NCBI GenBank assembly: GCA_028751875.1
Contig: CM054155.1
Coordinates: 45,116,959 to 45,180,958, forward strand
Origin: Rapana venosa
Lineage: Eukaryota; Mollusca; Gastropoda; Neogastropoda; Muricidae
Reading direction: 5' to 3'
DNA: 64,000 bases
Made by a program: the position numbers and the translations under genes
Notes under the pieces: model-generated
Databases searched by the model: none
The model's input: the letters and a program-made list of their open reading frames with translations, nothing else
What the model was told of the DNA's origin: nothing
In this document: piece by piece, positions 11,700 to 24,244 of the stretch
Layout: each line of letters starts with the position of its first letter
Position numbering within the stretch: position 1 is the stretch's first letter

Positions 11700-11863
11700 C
11701 ATTTGGAACAAACTATCAAAAAATATTTTTATAAAACAGTTAAATAAACAAGAAAAGGCTTAGGCAGGATTTTTAATTGTAAAAATATTGATGTTTTATT
11801 TCCTGCTTTTCTTGTTTATTTAACTGTTTTATAAAAATAGTTTTTGATAGTTTGTTCCAAATG
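11700..11863. repeat. 58-bp near-perfect inverted repeat with 48-nt loop
   Basis: The left arm 11700-11757 and right arm 11806-11863 are reverse complements with one mismatch (57/58). The stem can extend slightly into the loop. It lies just after the dead LINE. Confidence 0.8.
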
Positions 11864-12159
11864 AAAAAAACAAACCTTGGAATTGCATGTATATAAAAAA
11901 TTTTTCCAATTACATGATAAATTGCTTCCCCCCATATTTATAGACATGTCAGTAGAAATTCATAAGTGGATTGATGTGTTTTATGTGAAAAAAAGAAGAA
12001 AAATTATGTTAGAAGATTATTTTTTGTTTTAAACAAGTATTCATTGAAAGTCATTTTCATGTTTTGGTGTAATACTGAGGTGCACCATATTTGTTAGTTT
12101 TTGTATTTCCTCTTTGAAATTAAAAAAAAGAGAATCACATAAATTGAGCTTGTGCTGTA

Positions 12160-12272
12160 ATCTTCTTGCCTATATGATGTTACATGGAATACACAACAGT
12201 AGAGCACATCCCATGATGTTGGCAAACAACTGCAAAAAACTGTTGGATGTCGCACTTCATTGATTACCACAC
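12160..12272 (-). pseudogene. Possible OST4-like relic
   Basis: Across three frames the minus strand reads MKCDIQQFFA, LFANIMGCALLL and CVFHVTSYRQED, echoing the tiny oligosaccharyltransferase subunit OST4 (MITDVQLAIFAN...LYHY pattern). Only a short, frame-broken resemblance; could be chance. Confidence 0.15.
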
Positions 12273-12824
12273 AAACAGCTTTCCATGGCCAATAAATCAT
12301 TTTAAAGAACTTTTTTTCTTCTGGTCATGCGCATTGATATAATCTTTTCACATTTTTTTTCTTCTTTAATACAAACATCTAATAAACAGACTTATTTAGG
12401 TAGTTGGTTGTAATCACTGAGCTGCGACCAACCAGTCAAATCAGATTTCAAATGCTATTTTCTCCAAAAGTAAACGTCAAACTATCTTTTCCTCTCATTT
12501 CAGAAAAAAACAATTAGCTTAAGTTTTCCAGTTACTTTATTTTCAATGCCCTTTGTCCCGTTTTCACGACAACCTTTTGGCAGTATGGAAAAAAAAAGTC
12601 ATTATGTGTGTGTGTGTGTGTGCATGCATGCATGCGTGTGTACATGCGTGTGCATGTGTGTGTAAAGAGTTACCATGGTCAATAAAGTCAATTCTAGCAC
12701 TTTGGGAAATGTGTGTGTGTGTGTTTGGATGGGGGAACGTATGCAGAGGGTGGGTGTTGTATTTTGAGTCACTTGTGTAACTTCACCAGGCAGGTTATTG
12801 CAGTATCATCATATAGAAAATAGG

Positions 12825-13255
12825 CCTGGTTGTCAGAGTGATGTGCATTGCGCTCGTGATCTGCTGACCTGGGTTCAAATCTCGTTCAAGAGGATTTTTC
12901 CTCAGGAGTTAATATCAGTGCCTGACTCAACTCCCTCAGAAATAAAACTCCACTTCCCCATCAAAACCACATACACATGGGACTGGATGTAAAAAAAGCA
13001 TATGAGTGCTTATTCCATTATCCTCAATGTATAAGAATAAATAAAATTAAAATTCTTCAAATGAGACTATAAACCAAACTCCCCTGTGTTAGACCAGAAC
13101 ATCTTGGGCACATGTTAAAACCGTTACCCTATTTGGAAGAGTAGGCCATTGTGTGCCAGTGGGAACCGATGACAATCTTTACAAAACTGGATACACACAG
13201 GGACTGGATGTAAAAAAAAGCACTTGAGTGCTTATTCCAATATCATTGGGTAAAA
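12825..13255 (+). mobile_element. SINE family A1, internally deleted copy followed by a 3' partial copy
   Basis: 12825-13050 has the head (GTGATCTGCTGACCTGGGTT) and tail but lacks the middle. 13056-13255 supplies body and tail of a second copy. Two adjacent copies, same orientation. Confidence 0.6.
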
Positions 13256-13373
13256 AAACACCTTTTTCTCGGTGTATGCACGCTTTTACCCGTGCAGTAC
13301 ATGTGCGTCTTGGATACTTTATTTCATTTCACTGTAACTCAGCGATACTGTCTACGATTTCACAAAAGCTTTG

Positions 13374-13377
<4 letters not shown>

Positions 13378-13437
<60 letters not shown>
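13378..13437. repeat. (TA)n microsatellite
   Basis: About 60 bp of near-pure TA inside the promoter-like block. Confidence 0.8.
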
Positions 13438-13592
13438 CCCCTCTTATATCACCCATTTGATACAGGTTACATCTGTTATTGATCACGTAAACACGTGGTC
13501 TTCGAATCCTGAAATTTCACACGAGTGACTTCCCGTTGCTAGTTTTGACCAATCAGAAAGTGTGTTTTGCGAGTGATCGTGATTGTTCCAAG

Positions 13593-13640
13593 ATGGCGGA
13601 TCACAGGGAAAACGTGGTCTTCACCATGTTAAAAATAAAG
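13593..13640 (+). CDS. PELP1: Possible first coding exon of PELP1
   Basis: An ATG in the context CAAGATGGCGG opens 16 codons (MADHRENVVFTMLKIK) ending at AAG|GTATAT in phase 0. That is the phase required by the next supported exon at 14353. A CCAAT box (13548-13553) lies about 40 bp upstream. Against it: human PELP1 has a much longer N-terminus, the 16 residues show no recognisable similarity, and the whole block is a diverged copy of 9270-9600. Other 5' exons may exist. Confidence 0.35.
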
Positions 13641-13641
13641 G

Positions 13642-13644
<3 letters not shown>

Positions 13645-13686
<42 letters not shown>

Positions 13687-13806
13687 TGTGTGTGTTTCCC
13701 GTTTGAACGTTGTAGCCCAACTTTTTAATCCATCTCGTAGAATCTGGTTAGGAACTAAGGAAGTGTCCACTTAGTTCTTTAAAATTAAAGTTAAATTTAG
13801 ACCTCT

Positions 13807-13837
<31 letters not shown>

Positions 13838-13850
13838 GGGGGGGGGGATG
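13645..13850. repeat. (GT)n and G-run
   Basis: GT runs at 13645-13695 and 13806-13820, then a G run to 13847. Confidence 0.7.
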
Positions 13851-14352
13851 TAAAGCCACAAAACTTGTAAAAGAACCTCTGGTATGTTCAGTCTTTCTGA
13901 AGTTTCTCAGTAGTGTACACCTTACAATCTTTTGCTCCACTTAAAAAAAAAGTTTTTTCAATTTCAGTGATCATAAGGTATATAAAATTTATAGATTCAT
14001 TAATATTTGTAATTGCAGAAATTATTTTAGAAGAAAATTATTTTAGAATTATAGTATAATCAAGTACATCTTTTTCATAAAAAAATACATAGAGACAGTG
14101 TGCACCACTAACTCATGGATGATGGATCCATAAAAATGCAACCCTTTTACTATTGCAGAATCTCTGTTGTGTAGGCCTAATACCATTACCATGGTCCATT
14201 ATTCAAAGCCAGTTTAGGCAGAGGGTGAATGTTTTGTGGCTGGTAAGTCATATATTACAGCATTACTTGTTGTGTTAACAGGATTGGTAGATTCGGCTTA
14301 AAGAAAAGAGTGTTTTACACTGTTTAGCAACAGCAAACTTGTTTGTGTGCAG

Positions 14353-14420
14353 AATACTAATGAAGATCTTTGTGATGTTGTTGCTCAGGTCAATAGTGAC
14401 CTGAATACAGCCAAAAAGAG
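14353..14420 (+). CDS. PELP1: PELP1 exon, N-terminal helix
   Basis: Reads 22 codons plus 2 bases (NTNEDLCDVV...NTAKKR) and ends at AAAGAG|GTAAGT. The segment aligns with the human run ending 'SSIKTRFEG'. An alternative in-frame acceptor at 14387-14388 would shorten it by 12 residues without changing phase. Confidence 0.75.
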
Positions 14421-14847
14421 GTAAGTTTTTATGTTGGCATTCACCCCCACCCCCATTTTGTAAAATGTTTATAACTAGTGACTGTGAAATCCATAGGCTG
14501 TTCATGTAGAGATCCATAGATTATATTGGTGTGATTGACTGTAAATATTCTATTGAGTGGATTCTGAGAAAGTCCTCTAGTTGAACATGTATTGTGTTTT
14601 GCCTTTATGTATTGTGTTTTGCCTTTGAATTAAATGGCCAGATCCTAAAACCTAACTGTAAGTTAAATGGCAAAAATCAGCATACTGTCAGTGTGAAGTA
14701 TGTGTGTATACAGTGTGTGTGTGTGTGTGTGCGTGTTATTCTTTTATCTCGAGATTATTGGAATAAGCACTGATGTCATTTTTTTTTACACTCAGTTCCT
14801 GTGTTGCATGTGATTTTGTAAAATTTATGTAGTGTTCCAGGACACCT

Positions 14848-14915
<68 letters not shown>

Positions 14916-15100
14916 TTCCCGGTTAAATGGCCTCCTCTTCTAAAAGCAGAATGGCAGAATAGGTTTTAAATATATATAACGAATTGCGCAAGCTGTGCTG
15001 TGTGTGTCACTGTGTGTGTAGCATAATACTATAGTATATAAGATGACAGCTGTGCAAAACAAAACAATGTAGTATTTGAAAGATTTTTCAGTTTGAATCA

Positions 15101-15184
<84 letters not shown>

Positions 15185-15209
15185 CACATGCATCAACAAC
15201 AATAAAGAA

Positions 15210-15290
<81 letters not shown>

Positions 15291-15311
15291 ACACACACAC
15301 ACACACACACG

Positions 15312-15356
<45 letters not shown>

Positions 15357-16752
15357 TAACACAGTGACTCAACGAAACTGAAAGTAACACAGACTATGAA
15401 ATTATCATTGTCTACCAGGTGTCAGGGATTGCTGGTCTTACAGCAGATCCTGGGTCAGTGCAGTGCAGAGATGTTCAGCGGCAACTTTCACACCTGGCTA
15501 AACTTGCTGTTGCAGATCCTCCAGGTAAACTTTTCTTTGCTGAGCGAAAAAAACTTACCAGTGCAGACGCTACCTGCACTAGAAAAAATGTGAAGAGCAT
15601 TTTGATGTGCCTTTGAAATGCCACGTGCAGTTTATGGTCAGCATCTTATATACTATCCACTAGTAAACAGAGAAAACAGGTGGGTAGTGCTGCACTAGTG
15701 GAGATACATGTATGTCCTCTTCCCAGGACAGCTGTCCAAATTTCATGCAGAAAAGTCTGCTGTAAATGAAAGTGATATATTTCATTTCAGTCAAGGATCA
15801 TAAAAATCAAACTTCGAAGTTACAATTGAAGAATACTTCAACCAGTCGCAGAGTCAAGTGGTTTGTGTTTGTTCTGAACAATTCAAGCTGTTAAATTAAA
15901 AGTTCAAGTGTTATCAATGGTGTATGTATGTCTATATAGACAAATCTGTTGGAGTGTTATATCCTACTGAGATCAGAATGGAGTTTTCTGTCCTGGAGCA
16001 GTTTGAAGCTCACCAGAACAGCAGAGAAATGACCTGTTTAGGGTTTCAGGAGGGTCACTGGTTGTCTGCTTAGCGATCATTTGTTTATTTTCTGTTAAGC
16101 TCTCTCTCTTTTTTAAGACATAAATAAAAGTTGATGGGAATGAATCTATATCATTATGGCATCAAGGTAACTTTCCGGGTGACAGTAATCAGGGGGGACC
16201 TGTAAATTGTTCACTATCAACAGTATTTTCTAGAACAGTAGAATTTTAAGGTGTCATTCTTGTTCCTGAAGAGGAGGGTATGATACCGTGTGTAGATAAG
16301 CAATGTAGTGAGTGAAAAGAAGAAGAAAGAAAATAGACACAATTTCTCTCAATATATATACTTAATAATTCATGCTTGCTGACTTAATGCTTACGCATCG
16401 CCTCAACAAAAAAAAACACCAAGGAAAATCTGATCTAGCATGATTAACAAATTTCTGGACAGTGTACCTATTATTGTTGCTATTATTGTTGTTGTTGAAA
16501 TTGTTATTATATTGGGAATGGGTTATCCATGCACCAGGGCTATGCATCTCCAGAGCAGTACCAGGTAGCGTTGGACATCATGTCCACCATGATTCAGAAG
16601 GTCACGGCCTTTCCAGAACTGAGCCGAGACATGGGAACCAACAAAGTGAAAACCGTTCTGCCAGTGCTGCTGTCGCTGACGTGCAAAGTGTGTATTCCAT
16701 TATATATGATATATGATACAGAAGTCCTCACCCCCATCCTGCTTTACACCCT

Positions 16753-16811
<59 letters not shown>

Positions 16812-19800
16812 TATTGTATTATTTTTCACTTTTGCTTCCCAAAAGGGAAGCTACAGCCCTCGAACCGTCAGCCTGGAGACAGACTGTGCAGAAAGGTCTC
16901 TCCATGTTTGAAAAGACACTTCCTCAGCAACACGAGGCAAAGAGAATGAGAAGAAAAGCTTGCAGCCCAGGCAGACAGACCAGACCAGCATATTTTTACA
17001 CAAAATTCATTATTATTTGCAAATCAGTGTGGAAATAACTGTCTAAATCATCTTGTAGTGAATAGACTTAAAAAATATAAGGTGAAGAAATATTACAAGG
17101 GAGGTTAAAAGGAAGGGGGGAATAGCATAATGAACCAACAAACTCATTGTAATTGTAAACCACTTCAAGTCACGGCAGATTTTACTACCTAAGATTCGGG
17201 CTACTCTCACTGTGGTCAGTGCGTCACCACAAGAACATCACCCCCCATCATTTCGTTTTCCTGTCTGCGTGTGCATTTGTTTCCCTATAGGAGTGGTTTT
17301 TTCCTTTAGAATTTTGCCAGGGACAACTCTAGTTGTCGTTAGTTCTTTTATGTGTGCTAAATGTGTGTTGCATTCTGGACCTTGATTTATCGTCTCGTCT
17401 AAATGACTAGCTCCCAGACTACCACTCGAGGTGTAGTGGACGAGGGAAAAGCTTGGGCTCAAATGGGGATAACACTTGCACTTGTTGCTTTTTAGGCAGC
17501 ATTTGCCCTTGATCTGATGATTATTAACTAGAAGTGCAGGTCTAAGTCTCCATGAAAATGTGCAAGGAGATTTTTTTTCTCCTGGAGTTGGCGTTGATAT
17601 CGCTCGGACTCTTATTGACCAGAAATCTCTTCTGATGGGACTACAAATCCAGGAGCCATGTGCAAAAGCATGCAGAACATGACATAAATCAAGGTTGCAT
17701 ACATGTGCAAATGCACGTGACATCTCGCACAAACGTCACTAACCTATCTAATTTTGGTAAAAAGAGTACACCAGATATGGATGACACATACATACCCAGC
17801 ATGCTTCCTGCTCTCTGGAGACGGACGAGCTGTGCAGGGCACAACTGGCCCAAGACACTGTGCGTGAAAATCTCAGTGCAGTGTCCAGTGACTGGTCAAG
17901 AAGTTATTAGAGAAGCCAAGTTGTACTACAGTGATACGTCAGCTGTAGGCAGATTACACAATGCGTCTGTGTTGCTCCTAGTTCCTACTAGCTGGCTTGA
18001 AGAGAAGCTGGGGGGGGGGGTGGGGGATTGTGTGCATGCGTGTTGGTATGTGTGTGCATGCGTTCGTGTGTATGCATGTGTATGTCTGTGCTTGTGCGTG
18101 TTTGGGTGTGTGTATTGTTTAGATGTGTGTGTGCGCATGCACACATGTGTACACCCGTGTGCGAATGCTAAATCACATAATGTGAATAAAGTTAAACTGA
18201 AGATTTCACACACACACACGTACACACATGTGCATACATTCATGTTTATAGTACACTTTACAGTTTTATCAATCTTTTTCATGCTTTCTTTAAACTTTTG
18301 GTGTGTTTTTTCCAACAGAAAACCAAGGAGGCAGTAGCAGTTTGTATATCAAGCTGTATCATGCACTTTCCAGGACCTACCAGTTTTTTCAAGGTGACCT
18401 TCATGTCTCTGCTGCTTTTCTGTCTGTGTTTGACATTTGTTATTTGTGTGTGTGTGTGTGTGCGCACGTGCATGCGCACGTGTGTGTGTGTGTGAAAGAG
18501 AGATGGACTTAAGTGCAGTCAGCATTGTCTCATATTCAACCAAATGCTGTGCAAACCACACGCATGCATGCACGCACACGCACACACACACACACCGTCA
18601 AACGTTTGTTGAAGAGCTGTGAAAACCAAATGCTATGCTACATGACAAAGAACAAATGGGAAGACAGGATCACGAATGAAGAACTATGGAGAATGCAAAG
18701 TTGATGATCTGAAGTCTGTAGCTAGTAGCAATAGGCTGCGCTAGTTTGGGCACGTTCAACGGAAAGCAGACCACCACATCATAAAAAGAGCAATGAACTT
18801 CATAGTGGATGGAAAGAGACCAAAGGGAAGACCTAGCAAAACCTGGGCTGCCTGTATTGTAGATGATCTTAGAGAAAGGGGCATAAATAAGGAGGAAACT
18901 CAAAACAGAGAGAGATAGAGAAGGCTCATCAATGTCAAACCTTCCCTGGGTGAAACATGACAAAAAAGGAAGAAGAAGAAGAAGAAACCAGTAGACACTA
19001 TAGCGGAGTGGTTAAAACCGTTTGACTTCAGTCCCGTGGGTCCTTGAAATTATGAGTTTGAATCTCAGGTAGTGGCATTGGGGGAATTAAGAATGGGGGG
19101 ATGAGGTGGATTTTTATGATTCCCCAGGTCAACTTTAAGTGCAGATATGCCAGTGCCTTAAATCCCTTCATGTATATTTACATGCAGAAGATCAACTGTA
19201 CATGTTAAAAATTTCATAATTCATGTTAGCATTCTCCCCTGTGAGGATGCCGGGGGCCTGTCAGTATAAATAGCATCCCCACCTTCTAGAAATTCTGTTC
19301 TAGGAATTTTCTCTTTTTCTATCCCTGTGTTTGTTTATTCCTTGTTCCTTCTTTTTCTTCCTGTCATCTCCTTCTTGTCTATTTTCTGCCTTGGTCCATT
19401 ATTGTGCCTTTTTTAAAATTTTATACCAGAAAGGCTTAAAAGATAAAAACTATATCCCATGCCATAGCTTAACGGCAATGCAACACATTTTTGCTCATAT
19501 GACAGACAACAATAGTTGCTGTCTGAGCATTTGAAGAAGAAGTCAGCTTTCAGTGGGTTACAGAAACCCAAACATACCCTGTATAGCATCCTGTGCAATA
19601 AAATAAGCTATACCCTGTATAGCATCCTGTGCAATAAAATGAGCTATACCCTGTATAGCATCCTGTGCAATAAAATGAGCTATACCCTGTATAGCATCCT
19701 GTGCAATAAAATGAGCTGCTCTGAAGGGGGAATGTGTCTGCCGAGGCTAGCAGGCAGACCTCCTGCAGAGTGACAAGCACAGGAGAAGACCAGACACTAC

Positions 19801-22522
19801 ACACCCCCATACTATAGAGGAGAGCAGAGAAGTGAGAAGAAGAAGAAGAAACATGCAGCCCTGGATTTTCTGTGTAGTGGAGTTCAGTAAGATTGATTTC
19901 TGTTGGTACAGAGTAAAATTGAGGCAATGGTTATGGAGGAGCTGGACAATCCATTCCCGCCTAAGGTGAGGATCTGTGTGTGTGAGCATGTGCAGTGTGC
20001 ATACATGTACTAGCATGCATGTGCACGTTCATGTGTGTGTGCCGTGTATAGAGTGTGCATGTGCGTGTGTGTATGTGTAGTGAAAGTGGAGGGAGCGCAT
20101 GCACATGTGCGTCTGATAATTTGAATAAAAGGCCACAAGATTTAAATTAAGAGTGGGAGAGAGGGGTGTCGTACAGATAAGGGAAGTGTTTCTTTTTCTT
20201 TTTTCTTTTTTCTTTTTCAGGCCATCATCAGAGTAGAACAGGCACTCTATCTACCTGTTCTTGGTAGAAAAGTAAATTTGTTTTCTGGAATTTGGCTTAA
20301 TCAAGTTTTCTGTAAGCTTTGACAATTCCCTCTGTGTTGGTGTGTGCGTGTGTGTGTATCATTTGTCAGTTTTTCTCCTTTGCAGTCCTCTCTCATTTGT
20401 TCAGTTGTTTCCTGTTACGCTAACTTTTATGCTGCCCCTGTCACAGGAGGAGTACATCAGGTGCTATGTATTGTTGGCGCGCTGTGAGATGGGCTGTCAC
20501 CGAGACAAGCAGCGGGAAGCTTGGCAGGCCCAGTATGAAAAGATGCTGTCTGCGCTCCGGTCTGTTCTGTCCAAACTGTATGCAGGGTTGGAATCAGGTT
20601 AGTGAAGAGTGTGGTCAGAATTTCAATCCCAAATTTTTGACTGCATTATTTTTCTTTTTTTCTAAATGCATAATCATTTATTTATGGCAAGTGCAACCCC
20701 CCAAAAAAACCCAAACACAACAACAACAAAACAAAACAAAACCAAAAAACCAACTGTTTGGCAGAAACACTTGTTTTAGGAGATGAATAGCATTATTTTT
20801 CATACTCATGGGTTGTTGTATTTTTGGGGGGAGGGGGGCGCATTTGAACTCAGGAATTTAGCAGTCAACAACCCTCCATAAAGTTAGGTTGGTTATTAAG
20901 ATGCTTTCCCCCCCAAACACCTGTCAGTTATTTCCTTTGATTTGTGATAACTCATGATCAGTGGATATTTTCTGAGTATGTATTCTACAAGTATTTTTTA
21001 AAAAAAGTGTTATGTAGGTATCTTTTAAAGATTTTGTTTTTGTCTAAATGCATTGACTTAAAAACCCATGAAATTTGGTCCATGATTTCACATTTTGTAA
21101 GTATTTTGGTATTGATATATGACTATGCCCCCCCCCCCCCCCCCCACCCCCTCCTCCAGTGAAAAATTCAAACTTCAGAGCTAAAAGGATATAGATACAA
21201 AACGAAAAATTCTTAAGAAATATACTTTTTGGGTTCTTTTCTAGTACATAAAATACAGAGAAGTGAAAATATAGTTACACTTGAGGAAACATTTAAAGTT
21301 GATGGTTCAGTGATTCTGATGGAAGATGCCTGTATTATGTCTGTGTATTGTTGTGGTATTCATTGTGTTTTATTTTTGTTTAGTTACTGGTTTAAATTTT
21401 TAAAAATTTAATTGTAGACTTTATCCTTGGTTTGTCATTTAGTAAGTGATGGCTCATTTTTTGTTTAACCTTTACGGGCAACAAATGTTTATGTCTGTTG
21501 ATACTTGGATTACTTTCACATTTGAATACACAATGAACAGAGAAGAGACATTTGCAAAACTGTCAGATATTTAACTGTCTACACATGTAAAACTATCTCT
21601 TGTTTTAATTTTTTTTATTCCTCAGCTAGAGCTTTGTCAATGGTGAGAATGTGTATGTGACCATTTGCCCTGCATCACAGTTGCCGCATTCTTATTTCAG
21701 GGATGATGTTGAAACACCACACCACTGTCGATACAGAGAGGGGGTGGGAGGAATAGCGTAGCGGTTACAGCGTTGAACTCGTGATCTGACAGCAGGGATT
21801 CAGTCCACCACTGAGATGCCTATCCACAGGGATTTTCCCCCTGAGTTAACATCAGTACTGAATCCACTCCCCCGAAAGTCCTTTGGATGAAACTATAAGC
21901 CAGGTTCCCATCAGTGAATGCACACAGAACATCTTGTGCACATACTAAAACTAGTTTTTGTTGGTGTTTGTGTGTGCATATGTGCATGCACACGCATGTG
22001 TGTTTTTGTGTGTGTGTTCTCTCACACACATGTGTGCTTGTGTGTGTGTGTATGTGTGTGTGTTCGTATGCGCGCAATGTTCAGGTGAAGAGGATGGAGA
22101 CGATGAATTTTTCGTGCTCCCAATACCCAACGTCCAACCAGAACAGACGACCTGCCTTGTTCGACGCTTCTGCACTCTCTGCACTTGCCTAGGCACTCTG
22201 CTGAGGTGACTGGTTTCTCTGTGTTTGGTTTTTTTTTTGGCCTTCTTTTCTGAATGTTGTTGCTTCGTTTGGGTTGGTCTTTGTAGTACATTATGCGTGT
22301 TTTGGGCTTCAAGTAAGCAACAGATGAGAGAGAGACAGACATACATACATGTATATATCTCGCCTGTTGGCATCACTGAGTATGTGTTGACCACCACTCT
22401 GCATGATCCTCCTCCATTTACTCCGGTCTTTACTGGCCCTGCTGACTTCATGGATTCTCTTGCCACAGGATTTGGTGATGTTGCCAATGACAGAAACTGC
22501 TGGTCTGCCTTCCCCCCCCCTC

Positions 22523-22568
<46 letters not shown>

Positions 22569-24202
22569 GGGAGAGAGAGATTCATAACCCTGCAGTTTGG
22601 TATGGCTATATTGGGTGGGATGTGTAGTGCCCGGTCTTTACCTGTGCTTGTCACTCTGCAAGAGATCTTCCTGCTGGCCTTAACCCACACCTTCCATCTT
22701 CAGAGCAGCTCATGAAAAAAATGTGTATGAAAAATAACAGAAAATATTTTGTCACATTTATTTGTCAGATTTGCTTGTACAAAAACGGCAGAAGAATGGA
22801 CTGGGAAGGCAGGAGGGGGTGGAGAGAGGGGGGGGGGGGTGGAGAGAGAGGAGGGCAGTAAGGAAAAAGACAGAAACAAAGACAGTAATAGGAAAGAGGA
22901 AATTTCTAGCACAAAATTTCTAGAAGGCGGGGATGTTCATTGTGCTGAAAGAGCCCCCAGCATCCTCAGAAGGGGATTTTGACACAGTGTTCTCTATGCT
23001 TTGCAGAGAACCATTTCCTACCTGGGTGCGTCTGAACCCGAGTGGACTTCTGCAGCTGATTTGCCGCACACTGGCTGTGCAGACTGACATGCTGGTCTGT
23101 GCACTCTGATTTTTGGTGTGGAATGCCTGTGCATTTGTAGAGTGCGCATGCTATCATGCTGCACACATGTATGTGTGTGTGTGTGTGTTTGGCTTGGGGT
23201 ATGTGGTTTTGGTATTCATGTGGGAGTTGAGATAATGACGATAGAGAATATTTAGAACGCCTAACATCGTAAAATACAAAAGCTTTAGGCGGCGTGTACA
23301 ATTGTCAAAACGTGGAGCAAAATACAGTAACATTAAAAAAAATGCATAAATGATATTGGATTGTATGTGTGTGAAGAGCTGCCAAGCGTTGTGTCACAGG
23401 AGACATTTTTTCTTTTCTTATTTCATTCTTTCTTTTCATAGTTCTGTTATAATTTCTTATTCCACATTCTGTGCTCCTCTCCCCCCCCCCCCCCCTCCCC
23501 TTCTTACTGAAGAAAAAAAAGATACTTCTTACTCATAAAACTAGAGAGAATGAGCAGAGGAGTGTAGTATCAATGAAATGTAACCACTGTTTGTGCAGAT
23601 GATATGGGCTTTTCATCATATGTACCATGACAAAAGTTGGGTGTTTCAGTATTTCTATCCTTTATAACAGATATTTCCCCATGGGGATGCCAGGGGCCTG
23701 TCAGTATGAATAGCATCCCCACCTTCTGGAAATTCTGTGCTAGAAATTCCCTCTTTTCTATCCTCCTCTTTGTTTCTGCCTTGTTCCTTTTCTTCCTGTC
23801 ACCTCCTTCTCATCTATTTTCTGCCTTCTTGGTCCATTCTCCGGCCTTTTTTCCAGACAGTCTTAAACGATAACAGTTCTCTCCCTTGCCAAATTTGGAT
23901 GTGCTGGGCCTGACTTGTCAGGCGCTTAACAGCAGCGCAACGCATTTTCACTCATATGACAAACAACATTAGTTGCTGTCTGAGCGTTGGACAAAGAAGA
24001 AGAAGATATAGTCATTTCATCACCACTTATCAACAAGGATAGTAAGTCTTGCTTATAATAATAAAACTTTAAAAAAAAAGTCTTTTGCTTATGTTTCTGT
24101 TCGGTAAACTTCAACGAGATTTTTTGGGGGTGTCGTATGTGAAATTGCGTTAGAACTTAACAATTAGCAGCCCTGCATCAGTGAACGTTTTAAAGAGATG
24201 AA

Positions 24203-24244
<42 letters not shown>

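Larger units (their letters stand above)
13320..13660 (+). repeat. Promoter-like duplicated block, copy 2
   Basis: Shares a mosaic of matches with 9270-9600: TCTACGATTTCACA, GGTTACA(C/T)CTGTTA, CTTCGAAT, TTTGACCAATCA, GATTGTTCCAAGATGGCGGAT, ACGTGGTC and CACCATGTTAAAAA. A TA run is inserted at 13378-13437. It contains a CCAAT box and a YY1-like AAGATGGCGG. Confidence 0.6.

Noticed and set aside
14940..15380. Frames of Cys-Val, His-Thr and Arg-Glu dipeptides
   Set aside because: Pure microsatellite translation.
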